Shown in pieces: positions 33,428-42,887 of a stretch of DNA of 64,000 nt (its first letter is position 1; the number at the start of each line of letters is the position of its first letter). The notes beneath the pieces are model-generated. The model searched no databases. It had not been told where the DNA came from and saw only the letters and a program-made list of their open reading frames with translations. A program made the position numbers and the translations under genes. This DNA comes from Streptomyces endocoffeicus (lineage in GTDB: Bacteria; Actinomycetota; Actinomycetes; Streptomycetales; Streptomycetaceae). The stretch covers positions 186,001-250,000 of the forward strand of contig NZ_JAERRG010000001.1 of assembly GCF_016741935.1 (NCBI RefSeq), written 5' to 3'.

Positions 33428-36400
33428 TCAGACGTTGCGGCGGTACTGGCCGCCGACCTCGAAGAAGGCGTCGGTGATCTGCTGCAGCGAGCAGACCCGG
33501 GCGGCGTCCATGAGGACGGCGAAGACATTGCGGTCGGTCACCGCCGCGTCCTTGAGGGCGGCCAGTGCGTCGTGGGCCGTCTCGTGGTGGCGGGCCTGGA
33601 AGTCCCGTACGCGCGCGAGCTGGGACTTCTTCTCCTGCTCGGTGGCGCGCGCCAGCTCGATGGCGTCGGGCTCGGCGGTGTCCGCATGCGGGTCGCGGAA
33701 GGTGTTGACGCCGATGATCGGCAGGGTGCCGTCGTGCTTGCGCTGCTCGTACAGCATCGACTCGTCCTGGATACGGCCGCGCTGGTAGCCGGTCTCCATG
33801 GCGCCGAGTACGCCGCCGCGCTCGCTGATCCGCTCGAACTCCGCGAGTACGGCGTCCTCCACCAGGTCGGTGAGCTCGTCGATGATGAACGACCCCTGCA
33901 GAGGGTTCTCGTTCATCGCCAGACCCCACTCCCGGTTGATGATCAGCTGGATGGCCAGGGCCCGGCGGACCGAGTCCTCGGTGGGGGTGGTGACCGCCTC
34001 GTCGTAGGCGTTGGTGTGCAGGCTGTTGCAGTTGTCGTAGATCGCGATGAGCGCCTGCAGGGTGGTGCGGATGTCGTTGAAGTCCATCTCCTGGGCGTGC
34101 AGCGAGCGGCCGGAGGTCTGGACGTGGTACTTCAGCTTCTGACTGCGCTCGTTCGCGCCGTACTTCTCCTTCATCGCCACGGCCCAGATGCGGCGGGCGA
34201 CCCGGCCGAGGACGGAGTACTCGGGGTCCATGCCATTGGAGAAGAAGAACGACAGGTTCGGGGAGAAGTCGTCGATGTCCATGCCCCGGGCGAGGTACGC
34301 CTCGACGTAGGTGAAGCCATTGGCCAGGGTGAAGGCCAGCTGGCTGATGGGGTTCGCGCCGGCCTCGGCGATGTGATAGCCGGAGATGGACACCGAGTAG
34401 AAGTTGCGGACCTTGTGGGCGATGAACCACTCCTGGATGTCGGCCATCATCCGCAGGCTGAATTCGGTGGAGAACAGGCAGGTGTTCTGCCCCTGGTCCT
34501 CCTTGAGGATGTCGGCCTGCACCGTGCCGCGCACGCTTCCCAGGGCGTGCGCACGGAGTTCGGCCGTCTCCTCGGGCGACGGTTCGCGGCCCTCGGTCTC
34601 CCGGAACCGGTCGATCTGCTGGTCGACGGCGGTGTTGAGGAAGAAGGCCAGGATGGTCGGCGCGGGTCCGTTGATCGTCATGGAGACCGAGGTGGTGGGC
34701 GCGACGAGGTCAAAGCCGTCGTAGAGCGTCTTCATGTCCTCCAGCGTGGCCACCGAGACGCCGGATGTGCCGACCTTGCCGTAGTTGTCGGGGCGTTCGT
34801 CGGGGTCGCGGCCGTAGAGGGTGACGGAGTCGAAGGCGGTGGACAGGCGGGTGGCCGGCTGGCCCTCGGAGAGCAGCTTGAAGCGCCGGTTGGTGCGGAA
34901 CGGGTCGCCCTCGCCGGCGAACATCCGCGCCGGGTCCTCGCTGTCGCGCTTGAAGGGGAACACCCCGGCGGTGAACGGGAAGTGGCCGGGCAGGTTCTCT
35001 CCGCGCCAGAACCGCACCAGTTCCCCGTGGTCGGTGAAGCGGGGCAGGGCGACCCGGGGGATCTTGTTGCCCGACAGGGACTCGCGGGTCAGCTTGGTAC
35101 GGATCTCCTTGTCCCGGATCTTCACGACCTGCTCATCGCCGGAGTAGGAGGCGATGACGGCGGGCCAGTTCCCGATCTGCTCCGTGATGTCGTACGGGAG
35201 CTGCCCGCGGGCGTCCTCGAGCAGCGACCGCACGTTCCCGGCGTCGGAGCCCGCCTCCACGAGTTCGGCCGTGACCGCCTCCAGACGCTGCACGCGCCTT
35301 GCCGCTTCGGCCAGTTGACCGGTCTCGGCGTGGTAGCCACGGACCGTCTCGCTGATCTCGGCGAGGTAGCGCACCCGCTCCGCGGGAACCACCTGCCGGA
35401 TGCCGGAGGAGTGACGCACATCGACCGGCGCCAGGCTGCCCTCGGACAGCGGCAGGCCCTTCTCGGCCAGGACGGTCTTCAGGTGCTGGTGGAGCGCGGT
35501 GACGCCGTCGTCGTTGAACGTGGCCGCCGAGGAGCCGTACACCGGCATGTCCTCGGGCCGCAGGGTGAACGCCTCTCGGTTGCGGATCAGTTGACGGGCC
35601 ACGTCACGGAGGGCGTCCTTGGCGCCGCGCCGCTCGAATTTGTTGATCGCCACGACGTCGGCGAAGTCGAGCATGTCGATCTTCTCCAGCTGCGAGGCGG
35701 CGCCGAACTCGGGAGTCATCACGTACATCGAGGTGTCGACGAACGGCACGATCGCCGCGTCGCCCTGGCCGATGCCCGGCGTCTCCACGACCACCAGGTC
35801 GAATCCGGCCGCCTTCAGCACATCGATCACGTCGGACAGGTGCTCGGGCAGCTCACGGCCGCCGCGGGTGGCCAGACTCCGGAAGAACACCCGGTTGCCG
35901 TCGAGGGAGTTCATGCGGATGCGGTCGCCGAGCAGCGCCCCTCCCCCGCGGCGGCGGGTCGGGTCGACGGCGATCACCGCGATCCGCAGTTTGTCCTGCT
36001 GATCCACGCGGAAGCGGCGCACCAGCTCGTCGGTGAGCGACGACTTGCCCGAACCGCCGGTGCCGGTGATGCCGAGCACCGGGGTGACCCGCGCCCCGGC
36101 CACGGCGCGCAACTGCTCCAGGAAGTCCGTTGGCAGCTTGCCGAGTTCGGCGCCGGTGATGGCGCGGGCGATCGCGAACCGGTCGCCCGCCAGCACGGCG
36201 GCGACATCGGCCGGCTGACGATCCCAGAGGCCGAAGTCGCAGTCCTTCACCACCGAGTTGACCATCCCGGCCAGGCCCAACCGCTGCCCGTCCTCGGGAG
36301 AGAAGATGGTCACTCCGCTGCCGCGCAGCCGGTCGATCTCCTCGGGCACGATCACACCGCCCCCACCGCCCACGACACGGACGTGCTCCGCGCCCTGCTC

Positions 36401-36658
36401 GCGCAGCGACTCCACGAGGTACTCGAAGTACTCGACATGGCCGCCCTGGTAGGACGAGACCGCGACACCGTGCGCGTCTTCCTCCAGCGTGGCGTCCACG
36501 ACCTCCCGCACCGACCGGTTGTGACCGAGGTGGATCACCTCCGCGCCCTGGGACTGGAAGATCCGCCGCATGATGTTGATCGACGCGTCGTGCCCGTCGA
36601 ACAGCGCCGAAGCGGTAACCAGGCGGACGGGGTGCACAGGGCGGTGCAGATCGTTCAT
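33428..36658 (-). CDS. icmF: Fused isobutyryl-CoA mutase (IcmF)
   Basis: A 1076-residue, B12-dependent mutase that interconverts n-butyryl- and isobutyryl-CoA. Order of domains: B12-binding (D21-x-H23 in DGHDASINIMRR, AVSSYQGGH, VVGGGGG), MeaB-like G-protein chaperone with P-loop at about 196-207 (GITGTGGSGKSS), linker, and TIM-barrel mutase (NTCLFSTEFSLRMMADIQEW, KLKYHVQTSGRSLHAQEMDF, NSLHTNAYDEA). The FSTEF region fits IcmF rather than methylmalonyl-CoA mutase. The ATG at 36658 is followed upstream by a palindrome at 36702-36713. It heads an operon with the dehydrogenase. Confidence 0.95.
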   Translation of the reverse strand: MNDLHRPVHPVRLVTASALFDGHDASINIMRRIFQSQGAEVIHLGHNRSVREVVDATLEEDAHGVAVSSYQGGHVEYFEYLVESLREQGAEHVRVVGGGGGVIVPEEIDRLRGSGVTIFSPEDGQRLGLAGMVNSVVKDCDFGLWDRQPADVAAVLAGDRFAIARAITGAELGKLPTDFLEQLRAVAGARVTPVLGITGTGGSGKSSLTDELVRRFRVDQQDKLRIAVIAVDPTRRRGGGALLGDRIRMNSLDGNRVFFRSLATRGGRELPEHLSDVIDVLKAAGFDLVVVETPGIGQGDAAIVPFVDTSMYVMTPEFGAASQLEKIDMLDFADVVAINKFERRGAKDALRDVARQLIRNREAFTLRPEDMPVYGSSAATFNDDGVTALHQHLKTVLAEKGLPLSEGSLAPVDVRHSSGIRQVVPAERVRYLAEISETVRGYHAETGQLAEAARRVQRLEAVTAELVEAGSDAGNVRSLLEDARGQLPYDITEQIGNWPAVIASYSGDEQVVKIRDKEIRTKLTRESLSGNKIPRVALPRFTDHGELVRFWRGENLPGHFPFTAGVFPFKRDSEDPARMFAGEGDPFRTNRRFKLLSEGQPATRLSTAFDSVTLYGRDPDERPDNYGKVGTSGVSVATLEDMKTLYDGFDLVAPTTSVSMTINGPAPTILAFFLNTAVDQQIDRFRETEGREPSPEETAELRAHALGSVRGTVQADILKEDQGQNTCLFSTEFSLRMMADIQEWFIAHKVRNFYSVSISGYHIAEAGANPISQLAFTLANGFTYVEAYLARGMDIDDFSPNLSFFFSNGMDPEYSVLGRVARRIWAVAMKEKYGANERSQKLKYHVQTSGRSLHAQEMDFNDIRTTLQALIAIYDNCNSLHTNAYDEAVTTPTEDSVRRALAIQLIINREWGLAMNENPLQGSFIIDELTDLVEDAVLAEFERISERGGVLGAMETGYQRGRIQDESMLYEQRKHDGTLPIIGVNTFRDPHADTAEPDAIELARATEQEKKSQLARVRDFQARHHETAHDALAALKDAAVTDRNVFAVLMDAARVCSLQQITDAFFEVGGQYRRNV

Positions 36659-36701
36659 GAGGGCCTTCCAGAAAGGTCAGAGGCGCCGACTGAAGAAATA
36701 G

Positions 36702-36713
36702 TAGGACGTCCTA
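36702..36713. promoter_or_regulatory. Palindrome upstream of icmF
   Basis: TAGGACGTCCTA is a perfect 12-bp palindrome about 44 bp before the icmF ATG, with AGTAACTTACT just outside it. It may be the operator of an acyl-CoA-responsive repressor. The regulator is not encoded next to it. The rest of 36714-36882 shows no gene. Confidence 0.5.
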
Positions 36714-36882
36714 GTAACTTACTGGAGGCGGGGAGAGTGTGAAGAGGAGCACAGAGGCAGTGCGAGTGGCGTCCACGCCTTCAGGGCACCGCGAACCAGC
36801 TCCGCAACCCTGGAGGCCGGCGGGTCGGCGATAACCCCGACGCCGAAAGGCGTGCCGCCGTCACCCCATACGGGCGTAACGT

Positions 36883-39450
36883 ATGCATATGGGTGATGTT
36901 CGGTGTCAATGGTGTGATGCGTTGCTACCGGATCAGGCCGGCCACAATCGGCGGTACTGCGGCCCAGCTCACCGACAGGCGGCCTGGCGGGCGCGGCGTC
37001 GATGGCCGGCGGCGGCCCGGACGCGGGAGACGATGGTGCTCGCGGGCGCGGATCTGCTGGCCCGAGTGCAGGCGGTGGCGCGGCAGACGGGTGATCCGTC
37101 CCCGGCGCGGGAGGCCGCGGTGGGCTGTCACTGTGCCGCGGTGGCGGAGGTTCCCGGGCTGGCCGAGCGGTTGGTGCGGTACGCGGTGCTTGCCGATCGG
37201 CAGGCTGGAGCCAGCTGGGCGCGGATCGGCGCCGCCTTGGGGACCAGCGGCGAGGCGGCCAGGCGCCGCTTCGGGCGTATGCGCGACCTCCCGGGAGAAG
37301 GGCGGGGGCCACGGGACGGCGCCACGCCTGCTGTCGGCTCCGGTACGGAGCTGCTGGATGCGCTCCTGTGCGAGGCGGTGCGGGAAACGGGCGCGTCCGC
37401 GGGTCTGGTGTACCTGCTGCCGCCGGGCGGGCAGGTGCTGCGGCTGGCCATGACGACCGGGGTGCCGCCGAAGGTCGCCGCGCTCTGGGAACGGTTGCTG
37501 CTTCCGGCCTCGGGTCCCGTGGCGGACGCGGTCCGTGAGCGGCGCCTGGTGTGGCTCGCCAGCCAGACGGAGCTCGCGCGCCGCTACCCGAGGGCAGCGC
37601 TGGTGTGGCCCTACCCCGTAGCGCTGGTCGCCGCACCGCTCACCTCCGGTACCCGTGCCTGGGGCGGACTGGTGCTGCTGTGGCCCGAACCGCGCCCATC
37701 GCACCTGAGCGCGCATGAGCGCGCCGTGATCCGCTCCACCTGCGACCGTGCGGGCGCGCTCCTGCGGCATGCCGCCGCGGACGGGCACCCGATATCACCC
37801 GCGGAGCCGCGGGTGGCGGCCCCGCCGCGTGCCCGGACCGCCGCGCGGGCCGCGGTGGACTCCGGCGACCGCCCTACGGAGGGCTGCCTTACGGAGGGCT
37901 GTTGCGTGCTGGACGCGGAGGGCCGGATCAGCTTCATCAGCGCCACCGCCGCCGACCTGGTCGGTGGCGGCGTCCCGGATCTGCTGGGTGCCCTGCTGTG
38001 GGAGGCACTGCCATGGCTGGACGACCCGGTCTTCGAGGACCGCTACCGGGCCGCGGTCCTCGGCCGCCGGCCCACGTCCTTCACCGCTCTGCGCCCGCCG
38101 GACCGGTGGCTGTCCTTCCAGCTCTGTCCGGACGCCTCCGGCGTCAGCGTGCGCGTCTCCCCCACCGACCACACCACCCCCATGGACCACCCGGAGCCGG
38201 AGCGCGCGTCGAACGTCGCCACACCGACCCGGGCCGGCACGCTGTACGACCTGATGCACCTGGCCGGCGCGCTCACCAAGGCCGTCAGCGTGCGGGACGT
38301 AGTCGAGCTGACCGCCGACCTGGTCCTGCCGGCCTTCGGCGCCCAGGGCTTCGTCCTGTCCGTCGCCGAGGGCGACCGGTTGCGTGTCGTCGGCCACCGC
38401 GGCTACCCGGCCCAGGTCATCAACCGCCTCGACATCCCTCCCCTCCGGGACGAGTCAGCCCCCACCGTGCGCGCTGTGACCACGGGAGCACCCCTCTTCT
38501 TCGCCTCCCCCCGCGAGATGGCACAGCTCGCCCCCGACATCCCACGGCTGACCAAGAGGGCGGCCTGGGCCTTCCTGCCGCTGCTGGCCCCCAGCCGCCC
38601 GGTCGGCTGCTGCGTGGTCTCCTACGACCAGCCCCACGACTTCACCCCCGACGAACGCGCCGTCCTGACCTCTCTCGCCGGACTGATCGCCCAGGCCCTC
38701 GATCGCGCCCGCCTCTACGACGCCGAACACCAGCTCGCCCACAGTCTGCAGAGCGGCCTGCTCCCCGCCGCCCTCCCCACCGTGCCCGGCCTGGAGGTAG
38801 CGGCCCGCTATCTGCCCACGGCTCGCGGCATGGACATCGGCGGCGACTTCTACGACCTCATCCGCTGCGACGCCACCACCGTCGCCGCGGCCATCGGCGA
38901 CGTCCAAGGCCACAACGTGAACGCCGCCGTCCTCATGGGACAGGTCCGGACCGCCGTCCACGCCACCGCCGGCGCGCCCCCCGGCGAAGTCCTGGCCCGC
39001 ACCAACCGCCTGCTCACCGACCTCGACCCCGGCCTGTTCACCAGCTGTCTCTACGCCCACATCGACCTGGCACACCACCGTGCCCACCTGGCCACCGCCG
39101 GCCACCCGCCCCCACTCCTGCGCCACCCCGGCGGCCACACCGAGATCCTCCACCTGCCACCCGGTCTCCTGCTGGGCATCGACCCCGACACCGACTACCC
39201 GGCCACCGAGATCCCCCTGCCGCCCGGCGCCGTGCTGGCCCTCTACACCGACGGCCTCGTCGAAAGCCCCGGCGTCGACCTCGACGACGCGACCACCAGC
39301 CTCGCCGACGAGCTCGCACACGCCCCGGACCAGCCCATGACCACCCTGGCCGACACGCTCATCCGCCACGACCCACACACCGATCCCCGCAGCGACGACA
39401 TCGCCCTCCTCCTGCTCCACCTGCGACCGGACTTCCAGTCAACGATCTAG
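36883..39450 (+). CDS. Multi-domain SpoIIE-type PP2C phosphatase with zinc-ribbon-like N-terminus
   Basis: An 855-residue signalling protein. Residues 8-30 form CQWC...YCGPAH, a Cys2-CysHis zinc-binding pattern, followed by a helical segment (SWARIGAALGTSGEAARRRF) like an HTH. Then come a GAF-like domain (about 155-300), a PAS-like domain (CCVLDAEGRISFISATAADL), a second GAF (about 450-600; AWAFLPLLAPSRPVGCCVVS) and the PP2C/SpoIIE domain (ARGMDIGGDFYDLIR, AAIGDVQGHNVNAAVLMGQV, LALYTDGLVESPG, DDIALLLL) with metal aspartates. Such proteins dephosphorylate anti-sigma antagonists. ATG 36883 or 36889. Its stop overlaps that of the convergent kinase gene. Confidence 0.88.
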   Translation: MHMGDVRCQWCDALLPDQAGHNRRYCGPAHRQAAWRARRRWPAAARTRETMVLAGADLLARVQAVARQTGDPSPAREAAVGCHCAAVAEVPGLAERLVRYAVLADRQAGASWARIGAALGTSGEAARRRFGRMRDLPGEGRGPRDGATPAVGSGTELLDALLCEAVRETGASAGLVYLLPPGGQVLRLAMTTGVPPKVAALWERLLLPASGPVADAVRERRLVWLASQTELARRYPRAALVWPYPVALVAAPLTSGTRAWGGLVLLWPEPRPSHLSAHERAVIRSTCDRAGALLRHAAADGHPISPAEPRVAAPPRARTAARAAVDSGDRPTEGCLTEGCCVLDAEGRISFISATAADLVGGGVPDLLGALLWEALPWLDDPVFEDRYRAAVLGRRPTSFTALRPPDRWLSFQLCPDASGVSVRVSPTDHTTPMDHPEPERASNVATPTRAGTLYDLMHLAGALTKAVSVRDVVELTADLVLPAFGAQGFVLSVAEGDRLRVVGHRGYPAQVINRLDIPPLRDESAPTVRAVTTGAPLFFASPREMAQLAPDIPRLTKRAAWAFLPLLAPSRPVGCCVVSYDQPHDFTPDERAVLTSLAGLIAQALDRARLYDAEHQLAHSLQSGLLPAALPTVPGLEVAARYLPTARGMDIGGDFYDLIRCDATTVAAAIGDVQGHNVNAAVLMGQVRTAVHATAGAPPGEVLARTNRLLTDLDPGLFTSCLYAHIDLAHHRAHLATAGHPPPLLRHPGGHTEILHLPPGLLLGIDPDTDYPATEIPLPPGAVLALYTDGLVESPGVDLDDATTSLADELAHAPDQPMTTLADTLIRHDPHTDPRSDDIALLLLHLRPDFQSTI

Positions 39451-40580
39451 TGGGCCCCGCCCGGGGACGAGGCCCGCGGCGTGCCGGGAAGCCGGATCGT
39501 GACGAGGAGGCCGCCGGTGGGGCGGGGGGTGAGGTCGAGGGTGCCGTCGTGTGCCCGGACGACGCTGTGCACGATGGCCAGCCCGAGACCGACGCCGGGA
39601 TGCTCGTCGGTGCGTATGCGTTCCGTCGCACGTTGGAAGGGTTCGGTGAGGGCCGGTACGAGTTCCGATGGGAGCGGGTGGCCGGTGTTCTCGACCCGCA
39701 GCACGCTCGCGTCGTGCCGCGGTTCGGTGTGGACCGTTACGGTGCCGCCCGCGGGGAGGTTGTGGACGATGGCGTTCTGGACGAGGTTCATCACCATCCG
39801 CAGGATGAGCGCCGCGGAGCCGACGGTCCGTGTGGTCTCGCCGGTGACATCGAGCGTGATCCGGCGCTTCTCGGCGAGGGGAAGCAGCGTTTCGGCGGCT
39901 TCTTCGGCTATGAGGGAGAGGTCGACGGACTCGCGGGTGAAGCTCCTGCGGTCGGCGCGGCTGAGCAGCAGCAGGGCCTCGGTGAGGTTGATCGCCCGCG
40001 TGTTGACCGTGTGGAGGCGTTCGATGAGTTCGCCCTGGTCCCGCGTGGGGTCGTTGCGGGCGGCGTCGAGGAGTGTCTGGGTGATCGCCAGCGGGGTGCG
40101 CAGTTCGTGGGAGGCGTTCACGGCGAATCTCTGCTGCTCGGCGACCTGGGACTCGAGTTGTTCGAGCATGGTGTCGAACGCGTCGGCGAGTTCGCGGAAT
40201 TCGTCCTGGCGGCCCTTCATGTGGATCCGGTGGGACAGCGACCCGTTCGAGGCCGTCCGTGCCGCGGATGCGATCCGTGTGAGTGGTGCGAGCATCCGGC
40301 CGGCGAGGATCCATCCGCCCAGGAGGCCGAACACGAGGAGGAAGGCCAGTGCCGTGGCCGCGGCGGGGGCGAAGCCGTGCAGGAGGTCGGAGCGGTTGGG
40401 CCCGGTGATGATCACAGGGCCGAACGTCTTCTGGAGGGATCTGGGGTCTCGGCCGTCCGGTAGCCAGCGCAGCACGAATACCCACATCACGGCCAGCAGG
40501 AGAGCGCCGGCGAGGAGGAGGAATCCGGCGTAGCTGATGGTGAGTTTCAGCCGGGCGCTGAGCCCTGGGCGTCTATTCAT
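39447..40580 (-). CDS. Sensor histidine kinase
   Basis: A 377-residue kinase. Helices at about 15-37 and 71-93 flank a short sensor loop, followed by HAMP (MLAPLTRIASAARTASNGSL), the dimer domain with His158 (FAVNASHELRTPLA), and ATPase motifs N (NLVQNAIVHNL), G1-like (RVENTGHP) and G2 (GVGLGLAIVHSVV). The small loop suggests it senses membrane events or another protein. It overlaps the response regulator by 8 bp and is translated with it. Confidence 0.93.
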   Translation of the reverse strand: MNRRPGLSARLKLTISYAGFLLLAGALLLAVMWVFVLRWLPDGRDPRSLQKTFGPVIITGPNRSDLLHGFAPAAATALAFLLVFGLLGGWILAGRMLAPLTRIASAARTASNGSLSHRIHMKGRQDEFRELADAFDTMLEQLESQVAEQQRFAVNASHELRTPLAITQTLLDAARNDPTRDQGELIERLHTVNTRAINLTEALLLLSRADRRSFTRESVDLSLIAEEAAETLLPLAEKRRITLDVTGETTRTVGSAALILRMVMNLVQNAIVHNLPAGGTVTVHTEPRHDASVLRVENTGHPLPSELVPALTEPFQRATERIRTDEHPGVGLGLAIVHSVVRAHDGTLDLTPRPTGGLLVTIRLPGTPRASSPGGAH

Positions 40581-41268
40581 GGGTGCCGCCGGGGTGGGTG
40601 GTGTCCCTGCCGGTGTCGATCCGGTAGCCGACACCGGGCACCGTGGCGATGAGCCAGGGTTCGCCGAGTCGTTTGCGCAGGGCGGAGACGGTGATGCGGA
40701 CGGCGTTGGTGAAGGGGTCGGCGTTGTTGTCCCAGGCCCGCTCCAGTAGCTCTTCGGCGCTGACGACACCGCCTTCGGCGGCGGCGAGGACTTCGAGCAC
40801 GGCGAACTGCTTGCGGGTGAGCGCGACGTAGCGCCCGTCGCGGAAGACCTCCCGGCGGAAGGGGTCCAGCCGCAGGCCCGCGATCTCGCGGACCGGGGGC
40901 CGGGCGTGCGCGCGTCTGCGGTCGAGCGCCCGCAGCCGCAGGACGAGCTCCCGCAGCTCGAACGGTTTGGTGAGGTAGTCGTCGGCGCCGAGCTCGAACC
41001 CGGAAGCCTTGTCGTCGATCCGGTCGGCGGCGGTGAGCATGAGGATCGGGATGCCGCTGCCGGAAGCGACGATGCGCCGGGCGATCTCGTCGCCGGAGGG
41101 GCCGGGGATGTCTCGGTCGAGGACCGCGAGGTCGTAGGTGTGGATGCTGAGCAGTTCCAGGGCGGAGTCGCCGTCGCCGGCGATGTCGGCGGCGATCGCC
41201 TCCAGCCGCAGACCGTCACGGACGGCTTCGGCCAGATAGGGCTCGTCCTCCACGATCAGCACGCGCAT
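40573..41268 (-). CDS. OmpR/PhoB-family response regulator
   Basis: A 231-residue regulator. The receiver domain has EDEP, phospho-acceptor D51 (AVLDRDIPGPSGDE), LTAADRI and K106 region (DDYLTKPFELREL). The winged-helix effector domain follows (LTRKQFAVLEVLAAAEGGVV, NAVRITVSALRKRLG, TVPGVGYRID). It is the partner of the overlapping kinase; a VanZ-like gene lies 68 bp upstream on the same strand. Confidence 0.94.
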   Translation of the reverse strand: MRVLIVEDEPYLAEAVRDGLRLEAIAADIAGDGDSALELLSIHTYDLAVLDRDIPGPSGDEIARRIVASGSGIPILMLTAADRIDDKASGFELGADDYLTKPFELRELVLRLRALDRRRAHARPPVREIAGLRLDPFRREVFRDGRYVALTRKQFAVLEVLAAAEGGVVSAEELLERAWDNNADPFTNAVRITVSALRKRLGEPWLIATVPGVGYRIDTGRDTTHPGGTHE

Positions 41269-41336
41269 GTCCGAAGCCTAAGCGGCACAACATATCGCCG
41301 GCGTATGCGCGGACGTGCGCACACCGGACGCACGGC

Positions 41337-42041
41337 TCAGCCTGCCGGTGCGGGCGTGGGACGAGGCTGGTCGGTCGGCGCTTCCGCCGTGGTGCGCCAC
41401 CAGGGGCGCGACGCCAGCGCGGCCAGCACGGCGCCGGCGGCGTTGACCAGTACGTCGTCCACGGAGGACACCCGGTCCAGCCGCAGGACGTACTGTGCGG
41501 TTTCGACCAGGACCGAGCAGCCCGCCCCGAGCGCCAGGACCCGCGGCACGGACGCCAGCGCCGCGAACCGCATCGGGGCGAAGAACCCCAGCGCCGCGAA
41601 GACCAGCAGGTTGCCGACGATCCCGAGCGGCCCCATCGTGACCAGGTCCCGCAGCGGTACCAGGCTCACCCGCGGCGGGACGGTGCCGACCCCGGCACCC
41701 GGCATCATGGTCATCCACAGGAACGGCACCGTCCCGTGGACCATGCCCACCTCGGCCAGCGACATCCGCCACGCCGATGCGACGCCGGCGGCACGGCGAC
41801 GGCGCGCCAGAGCCCACACCACCAGCGCGGCGGGCGGCAGCGCGACCAACGTCATGAGCACCACACCGTTGAACGTGTCGAAGCAGCCGTGCCACCGCCC
41901 CGCCACGCACATCGGAGCGGACATCATGAGCGGCCGCCGCACGACGAACACGGCGCCCGCCAGGCCGAGGACCGCCAGGCCGAGGAGCACGATCGAGCGT
42001 GTGCGGCGGGGTGGTGCCGACAGGGATGCGTTGTGGTTCAT
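41337..42041 (-). CDS. VanZ-like membrane protein
   Basis: A 234-residue protein with about five helices. The VanZ signature is visible: VPLRDLVTMGPLGIVGNLLV, GCSVLVETAQYVLRLDRVSS and VDDVLVNAAGAVLAAL. VanZ proteins raise teicoplanin tolerance in enterococci by an unknown mechanism and are common in actinomycetes without glycopeptide clusters. The ATG at 42041 follows AGGGGG. It may be co-transcribed with the two-component genes, which would suggest an envelope-stress theme. Confidence 0.82.
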   Translation of the reverse strand: MNHNASLSAPPRRTRSIVLLGLAVLGLAGAVFVVRRPLMMSAPMCVAGRWHGCFDTFNGVVLMTLVALPPAALVVWALARRRRAAGVASAWRMSLAEVGMVHGTVPFLWMTMMPGAGVGTVPPRVSLVPLRDLVTMGPLGIVGNLLVFAALGFFAPMRFAALASVPRVLALGAGCSVLVETAQYVLRLDRVSSVDDVLVNAAGAVLAALASRPWWRTTAEAPTDQPRPTPAPAG

Positions 42042-42196
42042 GCCCCCTATGGGAGTCGGAGAGCCGTTGCGGCGGCGTATGCGATTTTCGATACGCCCGC
42101 GATACAGCCTCCAGGACGAGCCCGCCGTCACGCCCGCGCATCCGCCCCGGGTGAACCTCCGGATCCCGGCGCGGCCGTCCACTCCATGGCAGAGTC

Positions 42197-42805
42197 ATGC
42201 GCATGCGGACCTTGACGCCAGAGGCGTGCGGACACTTCGTCGCGACCGCCCTCTTCCTGGGTGCTGTCGTGTCGCTGACCGCCTGCGGGGAGCAGCGCGG
42301 CACGGACGTGGCGGCCAGTTCCCCGGCCACATCCCCGAGTTCCGGCCCCAGTTCCCCCGGCGCTTCTCCTTACGTGGAGCCCGGGACCGTCGACGGTGCC
42401 CCGCACCAGGGCGACAACAATGCCTACCGTCGCTCCGGCGAGATGTCCGCCGCCAGTGCCAGGGACGCGCGGAAGGAAGCCGACCGCATCGAGCCCGTGC
42501 TCAAGCGACTCTGGGAGCAGAAGAAATGGGACCCGAAGAGCGTACGTGCGGCGCTGCTTGAGCTGGGGTACGAAGAGGAGCGGACCGGGCCGAAGGGTGA
42601 GCGTCTCGGCGGGACGCTCACCGTACGGAAGATGTTTCCCCGCTACGAGGTCGACCACAACGTCACGCCCGAAGGAGCCCTGATAGGGCTTCGCGTCCAT
42701 GACGATGCCTGCGTCACGGCGTTCGTGCAGAAGACCAACTTCGAGGTCAAGACCAACGGGCCATTCATGGAGACCGGCTGTTTCGAGCCGCCCTACGGCC
42801 ACTGA
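42197..42805 (+). CDS. Secreted lipoprotein of unknown function
   Basis: A 202-residue lipoprotein with lipobox SLTAC (Cys30). A Ser/Pro-rich linker (about 35-60) precedes a folded domain (ARDARKEADRIEPVLKRLWE, WDPKSVRAALLELGYEEERT, GLRVHDDACVTAFVQKTNFE). ATG 42197 or 42203. It is divergent from the VanZ-like gene. No enzymatic motif is seen; it is probably an envelope protein. Confidence 0.7.
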   Translation: MRMRTLTPEACGHFVATALFLGAVVSLTACGEQRGTDVAASSPATSPSSGPSSPGASPYVEPGTVDGAPHQGDNNAYRRSGEMSAASARDARKEADRIEPVLKRLWEQKKWDPKSVRAALLELGYEEERTGPKGERLGGTLTVRKMFPRYEVDHNVTPEGALIGLRVHDDACVTAFVQKTNFEVKTNGPFMETGCFEPPYGH

Positions 42806-42887
42806 GGGACGGTGCGGGGCACGTTCGGCGAGGCTCCCCGGCCGGGCTCGGACTGTCCGCGGGAAAGCGTCGGATCCTCGGCTCCCG

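Noticed and set aside
33410..36742. A 1110-codon open frame on the plus strand opposite icmF
   Set aside because: It is the antisense shadow of the clearly conserved IcmF frame; the protein is low-complexity and rich in Gly, Val, Asp and His, with no motif or ribosome site.
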